From Hyparrhenia diplandra (Eukaryota; Streptophyta; Magnoliopsida; Poales; Poaceae), in assembly GCA_015847255.1 (NCBI GenBank), contig JADLZK010002591.1, positions 16,762 to 80,761 on the forward strand: a stretch of DNA of 64,000 nucleotides, in the 5' to 3' direction. A program made the position numbers and the translations under genes. The notes beneath the pieces are model-generated. The model made no database searches and was not told the DNA's origin. It saw only the letters and a program-made list of their open reading frames with translations. Of the stretch, positions 51,628 through 63,500 are shown piece by piece (position 1 is the first letter of the stretch; every line of letters starts with the position of its first letter).

Positions 51628-53776
51628 GATGGAACTCTAAGATTTCGCTCTAAACAAGTGCTACTTTGAGGCCTATGACAAGTGATTCTTAGAAAAACTC
51701 TCTAATGGTCCACTTGTTTCAAATTTAGGTTCTCTAGGGTGAGGCATTTGATTCCACAACCGCGAAAAAAGTCTAGCTCGATTCTATAGCCGGATTTGGA
51801 AACTCTTCTTTGTTTTGATTTCACGTTGAAATCAGCGCCAGTAGTCCCTAATATCACATCCAGAAACATATATTAACGGTTCGGGAACGCAATGTAATTG
51901 ATCCTACCATCATCTAACCTATCCACCCTAACTTGCTATGTATCTTTCGTGCCATTCCCCTTCTTGTTTTTCGCACGTTGGTCGCATTACCGCAGAGATT
52001 TTCGATGGAATTCCAAGATTTTCGCTCTAAACAAGTGCTACTTTGAGGCCTATGGCATGTGATTCTTAGAAAAACCCTCTAATGGTCCACTTGTTCAAAG
52101 TTAGGTTCTCTACGGTGTGACATTTGATTCCACAACCGTGAAAAAGTCTAGCTCGATTCGATAGCCGCATTGGAATCTTCTCTTTGTTTTGAGTTCGCGC
52201 TGAAATCAGCGCCAGCAGTCCCCAATGTCACATCCAGAAACATATATTAACGGTTGGGGAACGCCATGTAATTGATCCTACCATCATCTAACCAATCCAC
52301 CGATGGAATTCTAAGATTTCGCTCTAAACAAGTGCTACTTTGAGGCCTATGACAAGTGATTCTTAGAAAAACTCTCTAATGGTCCACTTCCTCAAATTTT
52401 GGATATCTAGGGTGAGGCATTTGATTCCACAACCGCGAAAAAGTCTAGCTCGATTCTATAGCCGGACTGGAAACTTCTCTTTGTTTTGATTTCACGTTGA
52501 AATCAGCGCCAGTAGTCCCTAATATCACATCCAGAACAATATATTAACAGTTGGGGAACGCAATGTAATTGATCCTATCATCTAACCTATCCACCCTAAC
52601 TTGCTACGTACCTTTCATGTCATTCCCCTTCTTGTTTCGGTACGTTGGTCGACACACAGATTTTCGATGGAATTCAAAGATTTTGCTCTAAACAAGTGCT
52701 ACTTTGAGGCCTATGACAAGTGATTCTTAGAAAAACTCTCTTATGGTCCACTTCCTCAAATTTAGATTTATCTAGGGTGTGGCATTTGATCCGACAACCG
52801 CGAAGAAGTCTAGCTCGATTCTATAGCCGGATTGAAACTTCTCTTTTTGTTTTGAGGTCGCGTTGAAAACAGCGCCGCCCGGTCCCTAATCTCACATCCG
52901 TAAAACATATATTAACGGTTGGGGAACGCAATGTAATTGATCCTACCATCATCTAACCTATCCACCCTAACTTCCTATGTACCTTTCGTGCCGTTCCCCT
53001 TCTTGTTTCGCACGTAGGTCTACCTGTAGATTTTCGATGGAATTCCATGATTTCGCTCTAAACAAGTGCTACTTTGTGGCCTATGACATGTGACTTTTTA
53101 GAAAAACCCTCTAATGGTCCACTTGTTCAAAGCTAGGTTCTCTCGGGTGTGACATTTGATTCCACAACCGTGAAAAAGTCTAGCTCGACTCGATACCGCA
53201 TTGGAATCTTCCCTTTGTTTTGAGTTCGCTGAAATCAGCGCCAACAAATTCCCAATGTCACATCCTTAAAACATATATTAACGGTTGGGGAACGCAATGT
53301 AATTGATCCTACCATCATCTAACCTATCCACCATAACTTCCTATGTACCTTTCGCGTCGTTCCCCTTCTTGTTTCGCATGCGTAGGTCTAATAATGTAGA
53401 TTTTCGATGGAATTCCAAGATTTCGCTCTAAATAAGTGCTACTTTGTGGCCTATGACATGTGATTTTTTTAAAAAAACCCTCTAATGGTCCACTTGTTCA
53501 AAAGTTAAGTTCTCTAGGGTGTGGCATTTGATTCCACAACCGCGAAGAAGTCTAGCTTCGATTCTATAGCCAGATTAGAGACTTCTCTTTGTTTTGAGGT
53601 CGCGTTGAAAACAGCGCCAGCAGTCCCTAATCTCACATCCAGAAACATATATTAACGGTTGGGGAACGCAAAGTAATTGATCCTACCATCATCTAACTTA
53701 TCCACCCTAACTTCCTATGTACCTTTCGTGTCGTTCCCCTTCTTGTTTCGGTACGTAGGTCGACACAGAGATTTTC
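51628..53776. repeat. HOR unit 1 (2149 bp)
   Basis: First complete unit from the GATGGAACTCTAAG anchor. The deletion-bearing monomer lies at 52103-52399. The monomer just before the anchor (about 51.3 kb, TACTTTCAGG, CTCTCTGGGTG) resembles the truncated class but is full length, so the regular array begins here. Confidence 0.85.
52103..52399. repeat. Truncated monomer in HOR unit 1 (297 bp)
   Basis: CCAATCCAC joins CGATGGAATTC at 52301. It shows the diagnostic GAACGCCATGTAATTG, also seen in the monomer at 35605, supporting common descent of this deleted class. Confidence 0.9.
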
Positions 53777-55908
53777 GATGGAACTCTAAGATTTCGCTCT
53801 AAACAAGTGCTACTTTGAGGCCTATGACAAGTGATTCTTAGAAAAACTCTCTAATGGTCCACTTGTTTCAAATTTAGGTTCTCTAGGGTGAGGCATTTGA
53901 TTCCACAACCGCGAAAAAAGTCTAGCTCGATTCTATAGCCGGACCGAAACTCTTCTTTTTGTTTTGATTTCACGTTGAAATCAGCGCAGTAGTCCCTAAT
54001 ATCACATCCGTAAACATATATTAACGGTTTCGAACGCAATGTAATTGATCCTACCATCATCTAACCTATCCACCCTAACTTGCTATGTATCTTTCGTGCC
54101 ATTCCCTTCTTGTTTTGATGACGCTGGTCGATTACGAGATTTTCGATGGAATTCCAAGATTTCGCTCTAAACAAGTGCTACTTTGAGGCCTATGGCATGT
54201 GATTCTTAGAAAAACCCTCTAATGGTCCACTTGTTCAAAGTTAGGTTCTCTACTATGTGTGACATTTGATTCCACAACCGTGAAAAAGTCTAGCTCGATT
54301 CGATAGCCGCATTGGAATCTTCTCTTTGTTTTGAGTTCGCGCTGAAATCAGCGAAAAAAGCAGTCCCCAATGTCACATCCAAACATATATATTAACGGTT
54401 GGGGAACGCCATGTAAATTGATCCTACCATCATCTAACCAATCCACCGATGGAATTCTAAGATTTCGCTCTAAACAAGTGCTACTTTGAGGCCTATGACA
54501 AGTGATTCTTAGAAAAACTCTCTAATGGTCCACTTCCTCAAATTTTGGATATCTAGGTGAGGCATTTGATTCCACAACCGCGAAAAAGTCTAGCTCGATT
54601 CTATAGCCGGACCGAAACTTCTCTTTGTTTTGATTTCACGTTGAAATCAGCCGTAGTCCCTAATATCACATCTAGAACAATATATTAACAGTTGGGGAAC
54701 GCAATGTAATTGATCCTATCATCTAACCTATCCACCCTAACTTGCTACGCACCTTTCATGTCATTCCCTTCTTGTTTTTGATGACGCTGGTCGACACACA
54801 GATTTTCGATGGAATTCAAAGATTTTGCTCTAAACAAGTGCTACTTTGAGGCCTATGACAAGTGATTCTTAGAAAAAACTCTCTTATGGTCCACTTCCTC
54901 AAATTTAGATTTATCTAGGGTGTGGCATTTGATCCGACAACCGCGAAGAAGTCTAGCTCGATTCTATAGCCGGATTGGAAACTTCTCTTTGTTTTGAGGT
55001 CGTTGAAAACAGCGCCACGTCCCTAATCTCACATCGTAAAAACATATATTAACGGTTGGGGAACGCAATGTAATTGATCCTACCATCATCTAACCTATCC
55101 ACCCTAACTTCCTATGTACCTTTCGTGTCGTTCCCCCTTCTTGTTTTGCACGTAGGTCCATTACGTAGATTTTCGATGGAATTCCATGATTTCGCTCTAA
55201 ACAAGTGCTACTTTGTGGCCTATGACATGTGACTTTTAGAAAAACCCTAATGGTCCACTTGTTCAAAGCTAGGTTTCTCGGGTGTGACATTTGATTCCAC
55301 AACCGCGAAAAAGTCTAGCTCGACTCGATACCCGCATTGGAATCTTCCCTTTGTTTTGAGTTCGCTGAAATCAGCGCCAACAGTCCCCAATGTCACATCC
55401 GTAAAACATATATTAACGGTTGGGGAACGCAATGTAATTGATCCTACCATCATCTAACCTATCCACCATAACTTCCTATGTACCTTTCGCCGTTCCCGTT
55501 TCCTTCTTGTTTCTGCACGTAGGCTATTATAGAGATTTTCGATGGAATTCCAAGATTTCGCTCTAAATAAGTGCTACTTTGTGGCCTATGACATGTGATT
55601 TTTAGAAAAAACCCTCTAATGGTCCACTTGTTCAAAGTTAAGTTCTCTAGGGTGTGGCATTTGATTCCACAACCGCGAAGAAGTCTAGCTCGATTCTATA
55701 GCCAGATTAGAGACTTCTCTTTGTTTTGAGGTCGCGTTGAAAACAGCGCCAGCAGTCCCTAATCTCACATCCAGAAACATATATTAACGGTTGGGGAACG
55801 CAAAGTAATTGATCCTACCATCATCTAACTTATCCACCCTAACTTCCTATGTACCTTTCGTGTCGTTCCCCTTCTTGTTTCGGTACGTAGGTCGACACAG
55901 AGATTTTC
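53777..55908. repeat. HOR unit 2 (2132 bp)
   Basis: Second unit. Its truncated monomer, 54243-54545, is 303 bp and carries small insertions around AGCGAAAAAAGCAG and CTACTATGTGTG. These are probably copy-specific indels or consensus errors. Confidence 0.85.
54243..54545. repeat. Truncated monomer in HOR unit 2 (303 bp)
   Basis: It has the same deletion as its counterparts, with the junction at 54447, 2146 bp from the previous one. Confidence 0.9.
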
Positions 55909-58049
55909 GATGGAACTCTAAGATTTCGCTCTAAACAAGTGCTACTTTGAGGCCTATGACAAGTGATTCTTAGAAAAACTCTCTAATGGTCCACTTGTTT
56001 CAAATTTAGGTTCTCTAGGGTGAGGCATTTGATTCCACAACCGCGAAAAAGTCTAGCTCGATTCTATAGCCGGACTGGAAACTCTTCTTTGTTTTGATTT
56101 CACGTTGAAATCAGCGCCAGTAGTCCCTAATATCACATCCAGAAACATATATTAACGGCCGGGGAATAATGTAATTGATCCTACCATCATCTAACCTATC
56201 CACCCTAACTTGCTATGTATCTTTTCGTGCCATTCCATTCTTCTTGTTTCTAAGACGTTGGTCGCATTACGTAGATTTTCGATGGAATTCCAAGATTTCG
56301 CTCTAAACAAGTGCTACTTTGAGGCCTATGGCATGTGATTCTTAGAAAAACCTCTAATGGTCCACTTGTTCAAAAGTTAGGTTCTCTAGGTTGTGACATT
56401 TGATTCCACAACCGTGAAAAAGTCTAGCTCGATTCGATAGCCGCATTGGAATCTTCTCTTTGTTTTGAGTTCGCTGTTGAAATCAGCGCCAGCAGTCCCC
56501 AATGTCACATCCGTAAAACATATATTAACGGTTGGGGAACGCCATGTAATTGATCCTACCATCATCTAACCAATCCAATCGATGGAATTCTAAGATTTCG
56601 CTCTAAACAAGTGCTACTTTGAGGCCTATGACAAGTGATTCTTAGAAAAACTCTAATGGTCCACTTCCTCAAATTTTGGATATCTAGGGTGAGGCATTTG
56701 ATTCCACAACCGCGAAAAAAAGTCTAGCTCGATTCTATAGCCTGATTGGAAACTTCTCTTTGTTTTGATTTCACGTTGAAATCAGCGCCGTAGTCCCTAA
56801 TATCACATCCAGAACAATATATTAACAGTTGGGGAACGCAATGTAATTGATCCTATCATCTAACCTATCCACCCTAACTTGCTATGTACCTTTCATGTCA
56901 TTCCCTTCTTGTTTAAGACGTTGGTCGATTACTAGAGATTTTCGATGGAATTCAAAGATTTTGCTCTAAACAAGTGCTACTTTGAGGCCTATGACAAGTG
57001 ATTCTTAGAAAACTCTCTTATGGTCCACTTCCTCAAATTTAGATTTATCTAGGGTGTGGCATTTGATCCCACAACCGCGAAGAAAAGTCTAGCTCGATTC
57101 TATAGCCGGATTGAAACTTCTCTTTGTTTTGAGGTCGCGTTGAAAACAGCGCCGGCGGTCCCTAATCTCACATCCGTAAAACATATATTAACGGTTGGGG
57201 GAACGCAATGTAATTGATCCTACCATCATCTAACCTATCCACCCTAACTTCCTATGTACCTTTCGTGCCGTTCCCTTCTTGTTTCTGCAGACGTAGGTCT
57301 AATACAGTAGATTTTCGATGGAATTCCATGATTTCGCTCTAAACAAGTGCTACTTTGTGGCCTATGACATGTGACTTTTAGAAAAAACCCTCTAATGGTC
57401 CACTTGTTCAAAGCTAGGTTCTCTCGGGTGTGACATTTGATTCCACAACCGTGAAAAAGTCTAGCTCGACTCGATACCGCATTGGAATCTTCCCTTTGTT
57501 TTGAGTTCGCTGAAATCAGCGCCAACGGTCCCCCCAATGTCACATCCGTAAACATATATTAACGGTTGGGGAACGCAATGTAATTGATCCTACCATCATC
57601 TAACCTATCCACCATAACTTCCTATGTACCTTTCGCCGTTCCCCTTCTTGTTTGATGACGTAGGTCGATTACGTAGATTTTCGATGGAATTCCAAGATTT
57701 CGCTCTAAATAAAGTGCTACTTTGTGGCCTATGACATGTGATTTTTAGAAAAAACCCTCTAATGGTCCACTTGTTCAAAGTTAAGTTCTCTAGGGTGTGG
57801 CATTTGATTCCACAACCGCGAAGAAGTCTAGCTCGATTCTATAGCCAGATTAGAGACTTCTCTTTGTTTTGAGGGTCGTTGAAAACAGCGCCGCCAGTCC
57901 CTAATCTCACATCCGTAAACATATATTAACGGTTGGCGAACGCAAAGTAATTGATCCTACCATCATCTAACTTATCCACCCTAACTTCCTATGTACCTTT
58001 CGTGTCGTTCTTCTTCTTTTTCGTGACGTAGGTCGACACGTAGATTTTC
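55909..58049. repeat. HOR unit 3 (2141 bp)
   Basis: Third unit; the truncated monomer is 56379-56676, with junction CCAATCCAATCGATGG. In this unit the TCTTATGG-class monomer reads GATCCCACAACC rather than GATCCGACAACC, a reversion to the general form or a conversion event. Confidence 0.85.
56379..56676. repeat. Truncated monomer in HOR unit 3 (298 bp)
   Basis: It has the same deletion, with the junction at 56580, 2133 bp from the previous one. Confidence 0.9.
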
Positions 58050-60190
58050 GATGGAACTCTAAGATTTCGCTCTAAACAAGTGCTACTTTGAGGCCTATGA
58101 CAAGTGATTCTTAGAAAAACTCTCTAATGGTCCACTTGTTTCAAATTTAGGTTCTCTAGGGTGAGGCATTTGATTCCACAACCGCGAAAAAGTCTAGCTC
58201 GATTCTATAGCCGGACCGAAACTCTTCTTTGTTTTGATTTCACGTTGAAATCAGCGCCAAAAGAGTCCCTAATATCACATCCAAAACATATATTAACGGT
58301 TCGGGAACGCAATGTAATTGATCCTACCATCATCTAACCTATCCACCCTAACTTGCTATGTATCTTTCGTGCCATTCCCCTTCTTGTTTCGGTACGTTGG
58401 TCGACACAGAGATTTTCGATGGAATTCCAAGATTTCGCTCTAAACAAGTGCTACTTTGAGGCCTATGGCATGTGATTCTTAGAAAAACCCTCTAATGGTC
58501 CACTTGTTCAAAGTTAGGTTCTCTACGATTGTGACATTTGATTCCACAACCGTGAAAAAGTCTAGCTCGATTCGATAGCCGCATTGGAATCTTCTCTTTG
58601 TTTTGAGTTCGCGCTGAAATCAGCGCCGCCCCCCCAATGTCACATCCGTAAAACATATATTAACGGTTGGGGAACGCCATGTAATTGATCCTACCATCAT
58701 CTAACCAATCCAACTTCCGATGGAATTCTAAGATTTCGCTCTAAACAAGTGCTACTTTGAGGCCTATGACAAGTTATTCTTAGAAAAACTCTAATGGTCC
58801 ACTTCCTCAAATTTTGGATATCTAGGGTGAGGCATTTGATTCCACAACCGCGAAAAAGTCTAGCTCGATTCTATAGCCGGACTGAAACTTCTCTTTGTTT
58901 TGATTTCACGTTGAAATCAGCGCCAAGAGTCCCTAATATCACATCCGAACAATATATTAACGGTTGGGGAACGCAATGTAATTGATCCTATCATCTAACC
59001 TATCCACCCTAACTTGCTACTTGTACCTTTCATGTCATTCCCCTTCTTGTTTGTGACGTTGGTCCATTACACAGATTTTCGATGGAATTCAAAGATTTTG
59101 CTCTAAACAAGTGCTACTTTGAGGCCTATGACAAGTGATTCTTAGAAAACTCTCTTATGGTCCACTTCCTCAAATTTAGATTTATCTAGGGTGTGGCATT
59201 TGATCCGACAACCGCGAAGAAGTCTAGCTCGATTCTATAGCCGGATTGGAAACTTCTCTTTGTTTTGAGGTCGCGTTGAAAACAGCGCCCGCCGGGTCCC
59301 TAATCTCACATCCGTAAAACATATATTAACGGTTGGGGAACGCAATGTAATTGATCCTACCATCATCTAACCTATCCACCCTAACTTCCTATGTACCTTT
59401 CGTGCCGTTCCCCTTCTTGTTTTGATGACGTAGGTCCATTACGTAGATTTTCGATGGAATTCCATGATTTCGCTCTAAACAAGTGCTACTTTGTGGCCTA
59501 TGACATGTGACTTTTAGAAAACCCTCTAATGGTCCACTTGTTCAAAGCTAGGTTCTCTCGGGTGTGACATTTTGATTCCACAACCGTGAAAAAAAGTCTA
59601 GCTTCGACTCGATACCCGCATTGGAATCTTCCCTTTGTTTTGAGTTCGCGCTGAAATCAGCGCCAACAGTCCCTAATGTCACATCTAGAAACATATATTA
59701 ACGGTTGGGGAACGCAATGTAATTGATCCTACCATCATCTAACCTATCCACCATAACTTCCTATGTACCTTTCATGTCGTTCCCCTTCTTGTTTTGCACG
59801 TAGGTCGACGTAGATTTTCGATGGAATTCCAAGATTTCGCTCTAAATAAGTGCTACTTTGTGGCCTATGACATGTGATTTTTAAAAAAAACCCTCTAATG
59901 GTCCACTTGTTCAAAGTTAAGTTCTCTAGGGTGTGGCATTTGATTCCACAACCGAAAGAAGTCTAGCTTCGATTCTATAGCCAGATTAGAGACTTCTCTT
60001 TGTTTTGAGGTCGCGTTGAAAAATGGCCAAAGAAATCCCCTAATCTCACATCCGAAACATATATTAACGGTTGGGGAACATAAAGTAATTGATCCTACCA
60101 TCATCTAACTTATCCACCCTAACTTCCTATGTACCTTTCGTGTCGTTCCCCTTCTTGTTTTCCTCACGCATTAGGTCGACTGAGATTTTC
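58050..60190. repeat. HOR unit 4 (2141 bp)
   Basis: Fourth unit; the truncated monomer is 58516-58814 and its junction keeps a few extra bases (CCAATCCAACTTCCGATGG). The extra ACTTC could be remnant sequence of the deleted segment, making this junction look slightly less complete than its siblings. Confidence 0.85.
58516..58814. repeat. Truncated monomer in HOR unit 4 (299 bp)
   Basis: It has the same deletion, with the junction at about 58718, 2138 bp from the previous one; extra bases ACTTC remain at the join. Confidence 0.9.
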
Positions 60191-60599
60191 GATGGAACTC
60201 TAAGATTTCGCTCTAAACAAGTGCTACTTTGAGGCCTATGACAAGTGATTCTTAGAAAAACTCTCTAATGGTCCACTTGTTTCAAATTTAGGTTCTCTAG
60301 GGTGAGGCATTTGATTCCACAACCGCGAAAAAGTCTAGCTCGATTCTATAGCCGGACTGGAAACTCTTCTTTGTTTTGATTTCACGTTGAAATCAGCGCC
60401 CGATGATCCCCTAATATCACATCCGTAAAACATATATTAACGGTTCGGGAACGCAATGTAATTGATCCTACCATCATCTAACCTATCCACCCTAACTTGC
60501 TATGTATCTTTCGTGCCATTCCCCTTCTTGTTTCGGTACGTTGGTCGACACAGAGATTTTCGATGGAATTCCAAGATTTCGCTCTAAACAAGTGCTACT

Positions 60600-63500
60600 T
60601 TGAGGCCTATGACAAGTGATTCTTAGAAAAACTCTCTTATGGTCCACTTCCTCAAATTTAGATTATCTAGGGTGACGCATTTGATCCCACAAACCATGAA
60701 AAAGTCAAGGTCGATTCGATAGCCGCATTGGAAACTTCTCTTTGTTTTGAGTTCGCGTTGAAATCAGCGCCTTGATCCCCAATGTCACATCCATAAACAT
60801 ATATTAAAGGTTGGGAACGCAATGTAATTGATCCTACCATCATCTAACCAATCCACCCTAACTTCCTATGTACCTTTCGTGCCGTTCCCTTCTTTGTATG
60901 GGCACGTAGGGTCGACATAGAGATTTTCGATGGAATTCCAAGATTTCGCTCTAAACAAGTGCTACTTTGAGGCCTATGACATGTGATTTTTAGAAAAACC
61001 CTCTAATGGTCCACTTGTTCAAAGTTAGGTTCTCTAGGGTGTGACATTTGATTCCACAACCGTGAAAAAGTCTAGCATTCGATTCGATAGCCGCATTGGA
61101 ATCTTCTCTTTGTTTTGAGTTCTGAAATCAACGCCAACAGTCCCCAATGTCATATCGAAACATATATTAACGGTTTGGGAATGCAATGTAATTGATCCTA
61201 CCATCATCTAACCTATCCACCCTAACTTCCTATGTACCTTCGTGTCGTTCCCCTTCTTGTTTCGATGACGTAGGTCAACACGAGTAGATCTTCGATGGAA
61301 TTCCAAGATTTCGCTCTAAACAAGTGGTACTTTGAGGCCTATGACAAGTGATTCTTAGAAAAACTCTCTAATGGTCCACTTCCTCAAATTAACGTTATCT
61401 AGGGTGAGGCAATTGAATCCACAGAACCGCGAAGGAGTCTAGGTCGATTCGATAACCGCATTGGAATCTTCTCTTTGTTTTGAGTTCGTGTTGAAATCAG
61501 CGCCCGCCGATCCCAATGTCACATCTAGAAACATATATTAACGGTTGGGGAGAATGTAATGTAATTGATCCTACCATCATCTAAGCTATCCACCCTAACT
61601 TCCTATGTACCTTTCGTGTCGTTTCCCTTCTTGTTTGATGCGTAGGTCGAATACGTAGATTTTCGATGGAATTCCAAGATATCGCTCTAAACAAGTGCTA
61701 CTTTGAGGCCTATGACATGTGATTTTTAGAAAAAAACCCTCTAATGGTCCACTTGTTCAAAGTTAAGTTCTCTTGGGTGTGGCATTTGATTCCACAACCC
61801 GTGAAAGAAGTCTATTTCGATTCTATAGCCGATTGGAAACTTCTCTTTGTTTTGAGGTCGTTGAAAACAGCGCCAACGATCCCCTAATCTCACATCCGAA
61901 ACATATATTAACGGTTGGGGAACGCAATGTAATTGATCCTACCATCATCTAACCTATCCACCCTAACTTCCTTTTGTACCTTTTCGTCGTTCCCCTTCTT
62001 GTTTGATGCGTAGGTAGACCACGTAGATTTTCGATGGAATTCCAAGATTTCGCTCTAAACAAATGCTACTTTTGAGGCCTATGACATGTGATTCTTAGAA
62101 AAACCCTCTAATGGTCAACTTGTTCAAAGTTAGGTTCTCTAGGGTGTGACATTTGATTCCACAACCGTGAAAAAGTCTAGCTCGATTCGATAGCCGCATT
62201 GGAATCTTCTCTTTGTTTGAGTTCGCGAGAAATCAGCGCCAACAGTCCCTAATCTCACATCGAAACATATATTAATGGTTTGGGGAACGCAATGTAATTG
62301 ATCCTACCATCATCTAACCTATCACCCTAACTTCCTATGTACCTTTTGTGTCGTTTCCCTTCTTGTTTGATGCGTAGGTCGATTACGTAGATTTTCGATG
62401 GAATTCCAAGATTTCGCTCTAAACAAGTGCTACTTTGAGGCCTATGACATGTGATTCTTAGAAAAACCCTCTAATGGTCCACTTGTTCAAATTTAAGTTC
62501 TCTAGGGTGTGGCATTTGATTCCACAACCACGAAAAAGTCTAGCTTCGATTCTATAGCCGGTTGAAACTTCTCTTTGTTTTGAGGTTTGCGTTGAAAACT
62601 TGGCCCCGTCCCCAATGTCACATCCGAAACATATATTGGGTTGGGGGAGCGCAATGTAATTGATCCAACCATCATCTAACCAATCCACCCTAACTTCCTA
62701 TGTACCTTTGTGTCATTCCCCTTCTTGTTTTGATGCGTAGGTCGACCACGTGAGATTTTCGATGGAATTCCAAGATTTTGCTCTAAAAAATTGGTACTTT
62801 CGTGCCTATGACCATGTGATTCTTAGAAAAACCCTCGTATCGTCCACTTCCTCAAATTTAGGTTATCTAGGGTGAGGCATTTGATCCCACAACCGTGAAA
62901 AAGTCTAGGCTCGATTCGATAGCCACATTGGAAACTTCTCTTTGTTTTGAGTTCAGCGTTGAAATCAGCGCTAGCAGATCCCCAAATGTCACATCCGAAA
63001 CATATATTAATGGTTGGGGAGGGCGTAATGTAATTGATCCTACCATCATCTAACCTATCCACCCTAACTTCCTATGTACCTTTCGTGTGGTTCCCTTCTT
63101 GTTTGTAGGTCGACGTAGGATTTTGACGAGAAGAGAGGATTTTCGATGGAATTCCAAGATTTCGCTCTAAAGAAGTGGTACTTTGAGGCCTATGACAAGT
63201 GATTCTTAGAAAAACTCTCTAATGGTCCACTTCCTCAAATTAAGGTTATCTAGGTTGAGGCATTTGATTCCACAACCGCGGAAAATCTAGGTCGATTCGA
63301 TAACCGCGTGGAATCTTCTCTTTGTTTTGAGTTCGGCGTTGAAATTCAGCGTTAGCCAGTCCCCAATGTCACATCGAAACATATATTAATGGTTGGGGAA
63401 CGCAATGTAATTAATCCTACCATCATCTAACCAATCCACCTAACTTCCTATGTACCTTTAGGTGTCGTTCCTTCTTGTTTGATGCGTAGGTCGATTACGT

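Larger units (their letters stand above)
51628..60190. repeat. Regular ~2.14 kb higher-order repeat, four full units
   Basis: Six-monomer units are anchored by GATGGAACTCTAAG at 51628, 53777, 55909, 58050 and 60191; the steps are 2149, 2132, 2141 and 2141 bp. Within each unit the order from the anchor is: GGAACTCTAAG/TGATTTCACG/CGGTTCG type; truncated GCCATGTAATTG type; GGATATC/TGATTTCACG/CCTATCATCT type; TCTTATGG/GTGTGGC/GATCCGACAACC type; CCATGATTTCGC/CTCGACTCG type; AAATAAGTGC/CCAGATTAGAG/GCAAAGTAATTG type. Six monomers minus one ~72 bp deletion gives the observed length. A fifth unit starts at 60191 and breaks off within its first monomer. Confidence 0.92.

Noticed and set aside
32633..58985. 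Plus-strand open reading frames of 62-70 residues, such as those at 40665 and 42879 differing by one residue
   Set aside because: They are also satellite translations. The near identity of the pair at 40665 and 42879 reflects the 2214 bp HOR spacing, not protein conservation.
63100..63140. Possible transposon insertion near the right end
   Set aside because: The extra bases amount to a few tens at most and resemble rearranged neighbouring satellite (GACGTAGG, GATTTT); no terminal repeats or target duplication are visible.
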